Positions 1-8,264 of a stretch of DNA of 64,000 nucleotides are shown here, in pieces (position 1 is the first letter of the stretch; each line of letters begins with the position of its first letter). Under the pieces are notes generated by a model that was given only the letters and a program-made list of their open reading frames with translations, ran no database searches and was not told the origin of the DNA. The stretch lies in contig CAVYNG010000001.1 in NCBI GenBank assembly GCA_963769905.1, positions 248,001-312,000 on the forward strand, read 5' to 3'. The stretch is from Bog-756 sp963769905 (GTDB lineage: Bacteria > Actinomycetota > Acidimicrobiia > Acidimicrobiales > RAAP-2). The translations under genes were made by a program, and so were the position numbers.

Positions 1-33
1 ACTGACGGCTGGCCGGACGCGCCGGCACGACCC

Positions 34-555
34 TCAGCCGCCCGGGGTGGTCGAGCCGGTCGGTGAGGTCGTAGTCGTCGTCGCCGACCGAAATGGCGCC
101 GTCGTCGTGGTCGTCCCGGTGGTGCGCGGCGCGGTCGTCGTGGTGACAGCTGGGTTCGTGGTGGTCGTGGTCGCCGGTGCGCTGCCGGTCGTCGAACGTG
201 GGGCGGTGGTGCTCGTCGGCGGTACCGTCGTCGTGGTGTTCGTGGTGGTCGTGGTCGTCGTGGTCGTCGCCGGCACGAGGCCGGGGATGACCGTCCCGGT
301 GGAACCGCTCGCCGGCGCGCTGTAGGGCGGGTAGAGGTAGCACCAGGCGCCGAAACCGAGGAAGGCGACCGCCATCAACAGCGTCGACCTCCGGATCGGC
401 AGCCACCGGTGCACGCGCACCGACATGAGCCCGACCAGCGCACTGTGCGGCATCGGCTCCTCGGCGGCGCGCCGCCGGAGCAGCCGGGTCGCCACCTCCC
501 GAGGCGGCTCGTCCCCCGGCACCGTCGGGTCGTCGTCGATCGACCCGTCGCTCAC
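34..555 (-). CDS. Thr-rich single-pass membrane protein, unknown function
   Basis: No family is recognised for this 173-residue protein. An acidic/basic N-terminal stretch (1-55) contains an LLRRR cluster. A single hydrophobic segment follows at about 58-76, and the rest (about 93-173) is low-complexity Thr/Pro/Ser/Ala with runs of up to nine Thr. The layout suggests a short cytoplasmic head, one transmembrane anchor and an extended extracytoplasmic stalk, possibly glycosylated or wall-spanning; that is inference. It starts with GTG at 555, and its start overlaps the stop of the upstream MscS-type gene (GTGA), so the two are probably co-transcribed and translationally coupled. The Thr tract makes the opposite strand read as long poly-Val, which is not a gene. 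The 33 bases between its stop and the window edge show nothing. Confidence 0.7.
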   Translation of the reverse strand: MSDGSIDDDPTVPGDEPPREVATRLLRRRAAEEPMPHSALVGLMSVRVHRWLPIRRSTLLMAVAFLGFGAWCYLYPPYSAPASGSTGTVIPGLVPATTTTTTTTTNTTTTVPPTSTTAPRSTTGSAPATTTTTNPAVTTTTAPRTTGTTTTTAPFRSATTTTTSPTGSTTPGG

Positions 556-1427
556 GTCGGGACCTGGGTCGCGCTGTCGCCGACGCCTGGCGAGGCAATG
601 CCTTCCGAGCGCAGTGCGGTCGCCGCTCGCAGCCGGATCTCGCGCGCGACCTCGAACTGGCGCCCGGGGAGGGTGCGGGCGATCAGGCGGAGCTGCACGT
701 AGCCCACGTCGATCGTCTCGACGCCCGCCACCACCGGCTCCCCGAGCAGCAGGCTGCGCCAGGGGGGCTCTGCGGTCATGGCGTCGACGACCTCCTTCAA
801 GAGCGCGGTGACCCGACCGAGATCCTCGGTGACCGAGACCGGGATGTCGATCACCGCCCGCGACCAGTCCTTCGAGAGGTTGGTCACCTGGCGGAGCGCG
901 CTGTTCGGGACCACCACCAGCTCACCCTGTGCGGTGCGCAGCTTGGTCACCCGCAGGGTCAGCTCTTCGACGGTGCCGGTGATCCCGGCCGTCTGACCGG
1001 GTACCGAGAGCCGGATCACGTCCCCGAAGGTGAACTGATGCTCGGCGAAGAGGAAGAAGCCCGCCAGCAGGTCGCCCACCATCTGCTGCGCGCCGAAGCC
1101 GAGCCCGATGCCGACCACGGTCGCGGGCGCCACCAGGGTGGTGAGAGGGATGCCCAGCCGGTCGAACGCGAGGATGGCCACGATGAAATAGACGAGCGCC
1201 ACGATCACCCACTCGACCGCCTCGCTGATCGCACGCGACCGCTTGAGGGCCTCGGAGGCCGACGCGCCCGACTCGATCTGTCGCCGCATCTGGAGGTCGA
1301 TCCAGCCGCGCCGGCGCGCCCCGAGCCAGTGGGTGAAGCGAACGACCAGGCCCGCACCGAGGAGCAGCACGATGACCGGCAGCAGATGGTCTTGGAACCA
1401 GTTGTGCGGGATGCCCGAAAATACCAT
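552..1427 (-). CDS. MscS-family mechanosensitive channel
   Basis: Small-conductance mechanosensitive channel that releases solutes on hypo-osmotic shock. From the ATG at 1427 it is 291 residues, close to E. coli MscS. Hydrophobic segments lie at about 14-30 and 70-88. The pore-lining TM3 is at about 97-125, with the Gly/Ala-rich pattern VVGIGLGFGAQQMVGDLL. The beta domain follows ('GDVIRL', 'GTVEELTLRVTKLRTAQGELVVVPN' region) and then an alpha/beta C-terminus. An upstream extension to 1505 is possible, but it would add an Arg/Pro-rich leader unlike MscS, so the internal ATG was chosen. Its stop overlaps the start of the Thr-rich membrane protein gene. The family call is firm; ion selectivity is not addressed by the sequence. 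Confidence 0.88.
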   Translation of the reverse strand: MVFSGIPHNWFQDHLLPVIVLLLGAGLVVRFTHWLGARRRGWIDLQMRRQIESGASASEALKRSRAISEAVEWVIVALVYFIVAILAFDRLGIPLTTLVAPATVVGIGLGFGAQQMVGDLLAGFFLFAEHQFTFGDVIRLSVPGQTAGITGTVEELTLRVTKLRTAQGELVVVPNSALRQVTNLSKDWSRAVIDIPVSVTEDLGRVTALLKEVVDAMTAEPPWRSLLLGEPVVAGVETIDVGYVQLRLIARTLPGRQFEVAREIRLRAATALRSEGIASPGVGDSATQVPT

Positions 1428-1533
1428 CGCCCGTCGCGGGCCCCCCGGTGAGCGCTCCGGCCGCGGGCGGTGTCCGAGAGGTGCGCGGATGTCGCAGCGG
1501 GCCACTCTGGCGCCCCTGGGTCATACTTGGGCG

Positions 1534-1740
1534 GTGGGCCGCTACAACCGGGGTTACACGGGTCGCGACTATCACGTGACAGGCGGTCACGAAACGGAAG
1601 CCCTCGCGGCGGAGCGGGCCAAGCAGCCCAGTCGGGTCGGCATGTGGTTGCTGCGGAGATTCGGTTACAAGGGGCCCGTCGCCCCTCCGGTCGGGGTGCC
1701 TCGGCGCGGTCGGCACGGTCGCCCTCACCAACCGAGGTGA
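1534..1740 (+). CDS. Small basic ORF, unknown function
   Basis: A 68-residue reading frame from GTG, rich in Arg, Gly and Tyr (N-terminus VGRYNRGYTGRDYHVTGG, centre MWLLRRFGYKG, tail RRGRHGRPHQPR). No family is recognised. Support comes mainly from context: it sits alone in an otherwise empty divergent gap with the mscS gene. A CATACT -10-like box (1522-1527) stands exactly six bases before the GTG, the geometry of a leaderless actinobacterial transcript. No Shine-Dalgarno sequence is visible. It could be a small nucleic-acid-binding or membrane-surface peptide, or not coding at all. Confidence 0.4.
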   Translation: MGRYNRGYTGRDYHVTGGHETEALAAERAKQPSRVGMWLLRRFGYKGPVAPPVGVPRRGRHGRPHQPR

Positions 1741-1794
1741 CCCCACACGGGTCATCAGGCCTCGACGCCAACGGTCGGAAGTAAGTTCGTCCGG

Positions 1795-2016
1795 ATGCCG
1801 GCGGATCGCGATCCAAAACGGTGTGCCGCCTCGCGCAAGACGAGATGGCACAAAGGCCGGGAGGAGGAGGTCTGCGGATGGTACTGGCCGGTCGAGTTGC
1901 CGGTCCCACAACCGAGCGACCTCACCTTCCACTACTGCCATCTTCCGCTGGACCACGTCGGCGACCACTCCTGCCAGGACGGTGCGACGAGACCGAGGTC
2001 GTCCGGCTACGGGTAG
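1795..2016 (+). CDS. Small Cys/His-rich protein, possible metal binder
   Basis: A 73-residue frame whose C-terminal half has spaced Cys and His residues (C-G-W-Y-W near residue 27, then HYCHLPLDHVGDHSC at about 46-60). This recalls the short actinobacterial proteins with a C-x-L-P-x-x-H-x-G-x-H-x-C pattern, which may bind zinc; that similarity is from memory and untested. A TAAGTT hexamer (1782-1787) lies seven bases before the ATG, fitting leaderless transcription, and no ribosome binding site is present. The gene stands alone between the previous small ORF and the amidohydrolase promoter region. Function unknown. Confidence 0.45.
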   Translation: MPADRDPKRCAASRKTRWHKGREEEVCGWYWPVELPVPQPSDLTFHYCHLPLDHVGDHSCQDGATRPRSSGYG

Positions 2017-2090
2017 ACGCCCGCGCAAAAGGTTGCCGCCACAGGATCGGGGCCATCCAGCCGGTTGGGTGCAACGCCGCGCGTCTGCCA

Positions 2091-2111
2091 TAAGCTGACG
2101 GTCTGTCAGCT
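2091..2111 (+). promoter_or_regulatory. Inverted repeat over a -10-like box upstream of the amidohydrolase
   Basis: AGCTGAC-ggtct-GTCAGCT is a perfect 7-5-7 inverted repeat (2093-2111). It overlaps a TAAGCT -10-like hexamer (2091-2096) and lies 79 bases before the amidohydrolase ATG. The core TGACGGTCTGTCAG (2096-2109) shares TGACGG-N3-GTCAG with the element between the two tetR genes at 9102-9115. The position over a -10 box suggests a repressor operator. This is a prediction from symmetry and position only. Confidence 0.5.
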
Positions 2112-2189
2112 CCGGGGCCGACCGCCCGGGGCACCCCGCCGGACCGTGCGACGGGGAGCACGCCACCCTGGTCAGGAGGGGACGCACTC

Positions 2190-3923
2190 ATGCTCGACTA
2201 CGTCATCCGCAACGGCCTCGTCGTCGACGGAACCGGCAGCCCGGCCCGGCGCGCCGACGTCGGCGTGAAGGACGGCAGGATCGTCGCCGTCGGCGAGGTC
2301 GCCGACCGAGGTACCACCGAGCTCGACGCCGAGGGGCTGGTCGTGGCGCCGGGGATCGTCGATCCGCACACTCACTACGACGCCCAGCTCTTCTGGGACC
2401 CGACTGCCTCGCCCTCCAACCTCCACGGGGTCACGACGATCGTCGGCGGCAACTGCGGGTTCACCCTGGCTCCGATCAAGGAGCAAGATCACGACTACAT
2501 CCGCCGGATGATGGCCAAGGTCGAGGGAATGCCCCTCGTGGCGCTCGAGGACGGCCTCCCCTGGGACTGGACGAACTTCGGCGAGTACCTCGCTCGACTC
2601 GAGGGACGGATCGGAGTCAACGCCGGGTTCCTCGTCGGCCATTGCGCACTGCGACGCTGGGTCATGGGGTCCGAGCGGGCAGCAGAGGTCGCTTCGGACG
2701 AGGAGCTCGCCGAGATGAGCCGCCTGCTCGCCGAGTCGCTCGAGGCCGGGGGGCTCGGCTTCTCGTCCTCGCAGTCGCGCACCCACTCCGACGGGGACGG
2801 CAATCCGATCTCCTCCCGCCACGCCGACCGACGGGAGATGCTGGCCTTCTGCGAAGTCGTGCGCGACCACCCCGGCACGACGCTCGAGTACATCACGAAC
2901 GGCTGCCTCGACGCCTTCTCCGACGACGAGATCGACCTGATGGTGGCGATGACCACCACGGCGCGCCGACCGCTGAACTGGAACCTCTTGACCATCGACT
3001 CGCGCGCGCCCGAAAAGACCGCCCGCCAGCTCGAGGCCTCTACGGCGGCGGCCGAGGCGGGTGGGAAGGTGGTCGCGCTCACCATGCCCACCCTCGTCCC
3101 GATGAACATGAGCTTCCGCACCCACTGCGCGCTCTTCCTCATCCCGGGGTGGGGCGACGTGATGGGCCTCCCTCCCGAGCAGCGGATCGAGCAGCTTCGC
3201 GACCCCGCGGTGCGGGCACGCCTCGACGAGGCCGCCCACTCCGAGACGGCGGGGGTCTTCCGGCGGCTCTCCCACTGGTCGAACTACATCATCGGCGACA
3301 CCTTTTCGCCGGAGAACAAGGGCCTGAGCTGGCGTGACGTGGGGTCGATCGCCGCCGAGCAGGGCAAGGCCCCCTTCGACGCCCTTCTCGACCTGGTCAT
3401 CGCCGACGACCTCAAGACGGTGCTCTGGCCGAAGGCCTCCGACGGCGACGACGCGTCGTGGCGGGCGCGCGTCGAGGTCTGGGAGAACCCCGGCGCCATG
3501 ATCGGGGGGTCGGACGCAGGAGCGCACCTCGATCGCATGTGCGGTTCGAACTACCCGACCTCCTTCCTCGGCGACTGCCTGCGCAATCGCAAGCTGGTCC
3601 CGCTCGAGCGCGCGGTCCAGATGATGACCAGCGAGCCGGCCGCCCTCTTCGGGATCCGCGACCGGGGCCGGATCGCCGAGGGGCTGTTCGCGGATCTGTT
3701 CGTCTTCGATCCCGAGACGATCGGCTCCGAACCGGCGACGCTCGTCCACGACCTGCCCGGAGGCAGCCCGCGTCTCGTGGCCGACCCGATCGGCGTGGTG
3801 CGGGTGCTGGTCAACGGGGTCGAGATCGTCTCCGACGGGAAACCGACCGGGAACCTGCCGGGCGCGCTGCTCAAGTCGGGACGGGACACCGCGACCGTCG
3901 ACCCGTCCGCGCCACCATCGTGA
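2190..3923 (+). CDS. N-acyl-D-amino-acid deacylase-type amidohydrolase
   Basis: Metal-dependent amidohydrolase of the D-aminoacylase (amidohydrolase_3) family, 577 residues, predicted to hydrolyse N-acyl-D-amino acids or related cyclic amides in the cytoplasm. The N-terminal beta-sandwich strand (MLDYVIRNGLVVDGTG) is followed by the metal-binding DPHTHYD (58-64) and the conserved GNCGF (about 91-95). The C-terminal GGSDAGAHLDRMCG (about 437-450) holds the catalytic Asp region. A good ribosome binding site, AGGAGGGG, precedes the ATG. The aldehyde dehydrogenase gene begins 33 bases downstream with its own AGGAAGGAG site, so the two are likely one unit, perhaps controlled at the inverted repeat 79 bases upstream. 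The true substrate cannot be read from sequence. Confidence 0.85.
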   Translation: MLDYVIRNGLVVDGTGSPARRADVGVKDGRIVAVGEVADRGTTELDAEGLVVAPGIVDPHTHYDAQLFWDPTASPSNLHGVTTIVGGNCGFTLAPIKEQDHDYIRRMMAKVEGMPLVALEDGLPWDWTNFGEYLARLEGRIGVNAGFLVGHCALRRWVMGSERAAEVASDEELAEMSRLLAESLEAGGLGFSSSQSRTHSDGDGNPISSRHADRREMLAFCEVVRDHPGTTLEYITNGCLDAFSDDEIDLMVAMTTTARRPLNWNLLTIDSRAPEKTARQLEASTAAAEAGGKVVALTMPTLVPMNMSFRTHCALFLIPGWGDVMGLPPEQRIEQLRDPAVRARLDEAAHSETAGVFRRLSHWSNYIIGDTFSPENKGLSWRDVGSIAAEQGKAPFDALLDLVIADDLKTVLWPKASDGDDASWRARVEVWENPGAMIGGSDAGAHLDRMCGSNYPTSFLGDCLRNRKLVPLERAVQMMTSEPAALFGIRDRGRIAEGLFADLFVFDPETIGSEPATLVHDLPGGSPRLVADPIGVVRVLVNGVEIVSDGKPTGNLPGALLKSGRDTATVDPSAPPS

Positions 3924-3956
3924 CCCGTCCCGCTCGGGACAGGAAGGAGACCGACC

Positions 3957-5426
3957 GTGGGTAGTCAGGTGAGGAGAGACGAGCCCCAGCTGCTCATCGA
4001 CGGGAAGTGGGTCGACGCAGGCGACGGCACTTACGACGTGGTCAACCCTGCCACCGAGGAGGTGGTCGGCCAGGCCCCGAACGCCTCGGCCACCGACGCC
4101 GATGCGGCGGCCGCCGCGGCGCGGGCGGCTTTCCCCGCATGGGCGGCCACTCCGGCGGAGGAACGCCTCGCCCTGCTCAAGGCGGCAGCGACCGCGATCA
4201 GGGCCAAGAACGAGGAGCTCGTTCCCCTGGTCATCGCCGAGACGGGCGCGACCGCCTCGGTCGGCTCGCGGATGCAGGTGCCGGTGAGCGCGGACCGCTT
4301 CGACCGCTACTCACGGGACATCCGCCACGTGCAGGAGTCGATGCTCCCCCCGATCGCGACCGCGGCGACACCGCTCGCACCGGGAGGCCTGATCAGTGCG
4401 CTCGCCTACCGCCAGCCGGTCGGTGTGGTGGCGGCCATCGCGAGCTACAACTTCCCCCTCACCAACATGGCCGGCAAGGTCGCGCCGGCGCTCGCCATGG
4501 GCAACACGGTGATCATGAAGCCGGCGCCACAGGACCCGCTGGCGGTGATCGAGCTCGCCCGGGTCCTCGACGAAGTCGGGTTCCCGCCGGGGGTGGTCAA
4601 CCTGGTCAACGCCGAGGGACCCGTTCCCGCCTCGGTTCTCACCTCCTCGCCGGACGTCGACATGGTCTCTTTCACCGGCTCGACCGCGGTCGGGCAGCGC
4701 ATCGCCGCGGCCGGCGCGCCGAGCATGAAGCGCCTGTTGATGGAGCTCGGCGGCAAGGGTGCGGCCGTGGTCTTCGACGACGCCGACTTGAAGTCCGCCG
4801 TCGTCGCCATCGGGTCGACCTTCGCCTTCCACTCGGGGCAGATCTGCACGGCCCCGACTCGGGCGGTCGTGCACCGGGGCATCTTCGACCAGGTGGTCGA
4901 AGGGCTCTCGGCATTCGCGGGCCGGCTGAAGGTCGGCGACCCGACCGAACCGGACACCGTGGTCGGGCCGCTCATCACCGCCGCGCACCGCACGCGCGTG
5001 CTCGGCTACATCGACGCGGGACGGGCCGAGGGCGAGATCGTCGTCGGGGGCGGGTCCCCCGAGGACCTGCCGACCGGCTTCTACGTCGAGCCGACCCTCA
5101 TCACCGGGACCAACTCGATGAAGGCGGCGCGTGAGGAGATCTTCGGCCCGGTCGTCGTGGTGATCCCCTTCGACGACGAGGAGGAAGGAATCGCGATCGC
5201 CAACGACTCGGAGTTCGGCCTCTACGACTACGTGTTCTCCGGCGACACCGCCCGGGCGTTCCGGGTCGCGAAGCTCCTCCGTGCCGGCCACGTCGGCATC
5301 AACACCGCCCAGCGCAACATGGACGCGCCCTTCGGCGGGTTCAAGATGAGCGGCATCGGCCGCGACGGCGGCGATTACGGCCTCGAGGCCTACTCGGAGA
5401 TGCAGTCCATCATCTGGTCCGGCTGA
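3957..5426 (+). CDS. Aldehyde dehydrogenase family protein
   Basis: NAD(P)-dependent oxidation of an aldehyde to the acid or acyl product; 489 residues, typical of the superfamily. The catalytic thiol Cys297 sits in HSGQICTAP. The general-base Glu263 sits in MELGGKG, with the usual 34-residue spacing. The nucleotide-binding motif FTGSTAVGQRI and the C-terminal GGFKMSGIGRDGG signature are intact. The start is GTG at 3957, with AGGAAGGAG about eight bases upstream. It follows the amidohydrolase closely and may oxidise an aldehyde from the same catabolic route. The family is sure, the substrate is not. Confidence 0.9.
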   Translation: MGSQVRRDEPQLLIDGKWVDAGDGTYDVVNPATEEVVGQAPNASATDADAAAAAARAAFPAWAATPAEERLALLKAAATAIRAKNEELVPLVIAETGATASVGSRMQVPVSADRFDRYSRDIRHVQESMLPPIATAATPLAPGGLISALAYRQPVGVVAAIASYNFPLTNMAGKVAPALAMGNTVIMKPAPQDPLAVIELARVLDEVGFPPGVVNLVNAEGPVPASVLTSSPDVDMVSFTGSTAVGQRIAAAGAPSMKRLLMELGGKGAAVVFDDADLKSAVVAIGSTFAFHSGQICTAPTRAVVHRGIFDQVVEGLSAFAGRLKVGDPTEPDTVVGPLITAAHRTRVLGYIDAGRAEGEIVVGGGSPEDLPTGFYVEPTLITGTNSMKAAREEIFGPVVVVIPFDDEEEGIAIANDSEFGLYDYVFSGDTARAFRVAKLLRAGHVGINTAQRNMDAPFGGFKMSGIGRDGGDYGLEAYSEMQSIIWSG

Positions 5427-5477
5427 CCTGCGCCGGTCTGCCTGGGCCGGCCTGCCCTGCGCCGGTCTGCCCTGGGC
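5427..5477. repeat. Direct repeat in a convergent intergenic gap
   Basis: The sequence CCTGCGCCGGTCTGCC-(C)TGGGC occurs twice (5427-5447 and 5456-5477) with a 29-base period. It lies in the 78-base gap between the convergent aldehyde dehydrogenase and CAP-protein genes. It is GC-rich and could contribute to termination in both directions, but no clean hairpin with a T-tract was seen. Confidence 0.5.
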
Positions 5478-5504
5478 GGACCGTGCCGGAAGGCCCTCGG
5501 TCGC

Positions 5505-7109
5505 TCAGCCTGCTCCGAGGAACGACGCGTCGTAGGCGAAGATCCCGCCGTCCTCGCCGACCAGCCAGTAGCCGCCCGTCGCGTGGTCGGGCGCCATCCC
5601 GACGATCGGCGCGTTGAGCGCGAGGTTGCCGGCACTCCCGTGGAAGCTGGCGTCGCCGAAGGAGAACACGCCCCCGTCGGAGGCGACGAACCAGTAGCCG
5701 TTCCCGTCGTTGGTCGGGGCCATCCCGTTCACCGGCTGGTTGAGCACGAGGTTGCCGGTCGAGCCGTAGAAGGGCGCGCCGAAGGCGAAGATCCCGCCGT
5801 CGGCCGCGACGAGCCAGTAGCCCGAGGTGGCCGGGTCGGACGCCATGCCGACGACCGGTTGGTTGAGCGCCTGGCCGCCCATCGAGCCCTGGAAGGCGGC
5901 GTCGCCGAACGCGAACACGCCCCCGTCGGCCGCAACCAGCCAGTAGCCCCTCCCGTCGCGGGACGGGGCGATCCCGACCACCGGCGCGTTGAGAGGTTTC
6001 CCGCCCATCGACCCGTAGAAACCGGCGTCGCCGAAGGCGAAGATCCCGCCGTCGGTCGCGACGAGCCAGTAGCCCTTCCCGTCCGAGGTGGCGACGATGT
6101 GCGCGATCGGGGCGTTGAGGGCGTCACCGGCCATCGAGCCGTAGCTGCCGGCATCGCCGTGGGTGGCCACACCTCCGCCCGCGGTCGCCACCCAGTAGCC
6201 GTTCCCGTCGGTGGTGGCGGCCATCCCGACGACCGAGGTCGGGGTGGCGCCGTTCGGCTCGCCGGGCACGGTGGGGACCGCGAAGGGGTACGGGTACTGG
6301 CCTCCGGTCGTGGTGATCTCGCCGTTCGGCCCGTAGACCTGGCCCGGGCAGTAGATCGGGTCGCCCGAGGGCACACCCGCGACGACCGGGGTCGCCGGGA
6401 CCGGGTTCCCCTCGGAGTTCTGCGCGTACTGCCGCGCGCTGGCCGAGGGTAACGAGCCGTAGGCGTCGCCGAAGAGCTCGACGGTGAAGGCCTGGCTGCC
6501 GCTACAGGTCACACCGACGCCGACCGAGGTGTACGCGGCACCGAGCTCGTTCTCGCGGTGGCCGCTCGAGGCCATGTAGTCGGCGTCCATCCCGTCGGAG
6601 CCGTCACCGGGCCAGAAGCCGTAGCCGGTGTCGCCCGAGTTGGCTGCGAACGCGCAGATCTGGCCCGCGGCGGGTGCCGACCCACCCGGCCCGGCGCACG
6701 GATCGAGCGGCGGATCCTCCACCGTGTTCTGCGAGGCGATGTACGCCGACCACGACTGCGCCTCCTGCGCGAGGCCCGGGTCGACCGCGAGCGAAGGGAT
6801 CGGCACCGAAGGCGTCGAGCGCGCGGACCGCTCCGCGTTGATGCGCGCCACCAAGTCGGCCGAGTAGAGGGACTCGACACCGGGCAGGCCGCCGGTGAAG
6901 GGGAGCGCGACGGCGTGAGGCGTGGAGCGGACGACCGACGGGGTGGCGGCTCCGGCTGCCAGCACGAGGAGGCCTACCGCCACCGCGACGCCGACGCGAA
7001 AACGGGGCACGCGAGTGGCGCCGGGGGGACGGTGCCTGCGTGGCCCCGATTCCCTCCCCGCGCCTCGTGAACCCTCGAGGGGTACGGCTTCGCTTCGGAT
7101 GTCGTACAC
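5505..7109 (-). CDS. Secreted CAP/SCP-domain protein with six GYW-DGG repeats
   Basis: A 534-residue predicted exported protein. A basic N-terminus and hydrophobic stretch (about 38-57, VGVAVAVGLLVLAAGAA) form a signal peptide or anchor. A CAP (cysteine-rich secretory/PR-1) domain covers about 80-230, with the family hallmarks LVARINAERS, SGHRENELGAAY and VGVGVTC. A linker follows, and then six tandem repeats of about 43-45 residues built on GYWLVAxDGGxFxFGDAxFxGS. These repeats probably form a beta-propeller-like or solenoid fold for surface binding; that is inference. The start is GTG at 7109, preceded by GAGGGG about eight bases upstream. The gene stands alone, divergent from the cyclase gene. 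Confidence 0.82.
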   Translation of the reverse strand: MYDIRSEAVPLEGSRGAGRESGPRRHRPPGATRVPRFRVGVAVAVGLLVLAAGAATPSVVRSTPHAVALPFTGGLPGVESLYSADLVARINAERSARSTPSVPIPSLAVDPGLAQEAQSWSAYIASQNTVEDPPLDPCAGPGGSAPAAGQICAFAANSGDTGYGFWPGDGSDGMDADYMASSGHRENELGAAYTSVGVGVTCSGSQAFTVELFGDAYGSLPSASARQYAQNSEGNPVPATPVVAGVPSGDPIYCPGQVYGPNGEITTTGGQYPYPFAVPTVPGEPNGATPTSVVGMAATTDGNGYWVATAGGGVATHGDAGSYGSMAGDALNAPIAHIVATSDGKGYWLVATDGGIFAFGDAGFYGSMGGKPLNAPVVGIAPSRDGRGYWLVAADGGVFAFGDAAFQGSMGGQALNQPVVGMASDPATSGYWLVAADGGIFAFGAPFYGSTGNLVLNQPVNGMAPTNDGNGYWFVASDGGVFSFGDASFHGSAGNLALNAPIVGMAPDHATGGYWLVGEDGGIFAYDASFLGAG

Positions 7110-7254
7110 GGTCGTGTGCCCCTCTTGGTTCGGGCTCAGTCTGGCATCCGGGCAGCTTCGACTCCACTCTTTGCGGAGCCCGTCCCCCGGACCTGCTTTC
7201 TTTATCGGCCAACCGCGTCAAAACCTGACCCCTTGGTTCGGCTACAACGGTTGG

Positions 7255-8253
7255 ATGCCCGTGCCCGTACCGGAGTCGATCCCGGAGACCTTCTCCGACC
7301 TGGCCTCTCGCGTGTCGAATTGGGGACGCTGGGGTCCCGACGACCGGATCGGGACCCTCAACCTGATCGACCGGGCGGCCCGCCGCCGCGGCGTGGAAGC
7401 GGCCGTCGAAGGCGTCCCATACCCCCTCGGGCTCCCCCTCTCCGAGCAGGAGGGCATCCAGGTGGGGTTCGTCCCGGGACGGGTCAACCCGTCCCGGACC
7501 ATGGTCTGCGTCAACGAGCCGCTGAGCCCGGATCCGGCCTGGATCGCCTCCTCCGAGGACGTGGTGACCATGGCCCTTCAATGCGCGACCCACTGGGACG
7601 GGCTCGCGCACGTCTCCTACGGGGCGGGACCCGACGGCCCGCGGCTCTACAACGGGTACCCGGCGTCCTCGGTGACCGAGCGGGGCGCGGCGCTTCTCGG
7701 CGTCCACCACGTCGGCACACTCGTCTCGCGGGGGATCCTGCTCGACGTCGCGCGCGCGAAGGGCGTGCAGGTGCTCGAGGCCGGCTACCCGATCACACCC
7801 GAGGACCTCGACGCGGCGTGCGACCTCGGCGGGGTGACGGTCGAGCCGGGCGACGTCGTGCTGGTGCGCACTGGGCAGATGGTCCATCTCGCGCTCCCCG
7901 GACGCCCCGGCCTCGGCGACTCCGAGCCGGTGCGCGACCTCGTCGCCTACGCCTGGCCGATGCCCGGCCTGACCATGGCGACCGCGGTGTGGTTCCACGA
8001 GCGCGATGTCGCGGCGGTCGCGACCGACACCATGGCGCTCGAGGTCTACCCCTGCGAGCGGGAGGACCTCTACCTGCCGGTGCATCTGCTCCATCTCGTC
8101 GAGATGGGGATGACCCAGGGGCAGAATTGGGTGCTCGACGAGCTGGCCGGCGCCTGCGCCGAAGACGGGCGCTACACGTTCCTCCTCGACGCGACCCCGC
8201 TTCCGTTCACCGACGCGCTCGGCTCACCGGTCCACCCGGTCGCGCTGCGCTGA
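7255..8253 (+). CDS. Cyclase-family (kynurenine formamidase-like) metal hydrolase
   Basis: 332 residues from the ATG at 7255. Longer upstream frames lack cyclase homology and run across the divergent promoter. Members of this family are Mn/Zn-dependent hydrolases of amide or lactone bonds, including kynurenine formamidase. The metal motif here is ATHWDGLAHV (113-120), the variant seen in longer actinobacterial cyclase proteins in place of HxGTHxD. Further conserved pieces are the N-terminal WGRWGPDDRIGTLN, GDVVLVRTGQM and the C-terminal DATPLPFTDALGSPV. A weak TACAAC box six bases before the ATG may allow leaderless expression. It ends 11 bases from the convergent tetR gene. The substrate is unknown. 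Confidence 0.82.
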   Translation: MPVPVPESIPETFSDLASRVSNWGRWGPDDRIGTLNLIDRAARRRGVEAAVEGVPYPLGLPLSEQEGIQVGFVPGRVNPSRTMVCVNEPLSPDPAWIASSEDVVTMALQCATHWDGLAHVSYGAGPDGPRLYNGYPASSVTERGAALLGVHHVGTLVSRGILLDVARAKGVQVLEAGYPITPEDLDAACDLGGVTVEPGDVVLVRTGQMVHLALPGRPGLGDSEPVRDLVAYAWPMPGLTMATAVWFHERDVAAVATDTMALEVYPCEREDLYLPVHLLHLVEMGMTQGQNWVLDELAGACAEDGRYTFLLDATPLPFTDALGSPVHPVALR

Positions 8254-8264
8254 GGCGGCGCGGC

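Noticed and set aside
47..325. Poly-Val open frame on the plus strand
   Set aside because: It is the complement of the Thr-rich tail of the minus-strand membrane protein; the Val runs come from reading ACC/ACG repeats backwards.
922..2187. 421-codon minus-strand frame across mscS and the small ORFs
   Set aside because: Arg/Pro/Gly-rich composition, no domain, and it overlaps a recognisable channel gene; typical GC-rich shadow frame.
5505..6300. DNA-level repeats within the CAP-protein gene as a mobile or CRISPR element
   Set aside because: They are codon-phase protein repeats of about 130 bases with variable third positions, in frame within one gene.
7110..7254. GTCA-AAACC-TGAC (7217-7229) as another copy of the TetR operator
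   Set aside because: The half-sites are in the opposite order to the TGAC...GTCA elements and the spacing differs, so it was not grouped with them.
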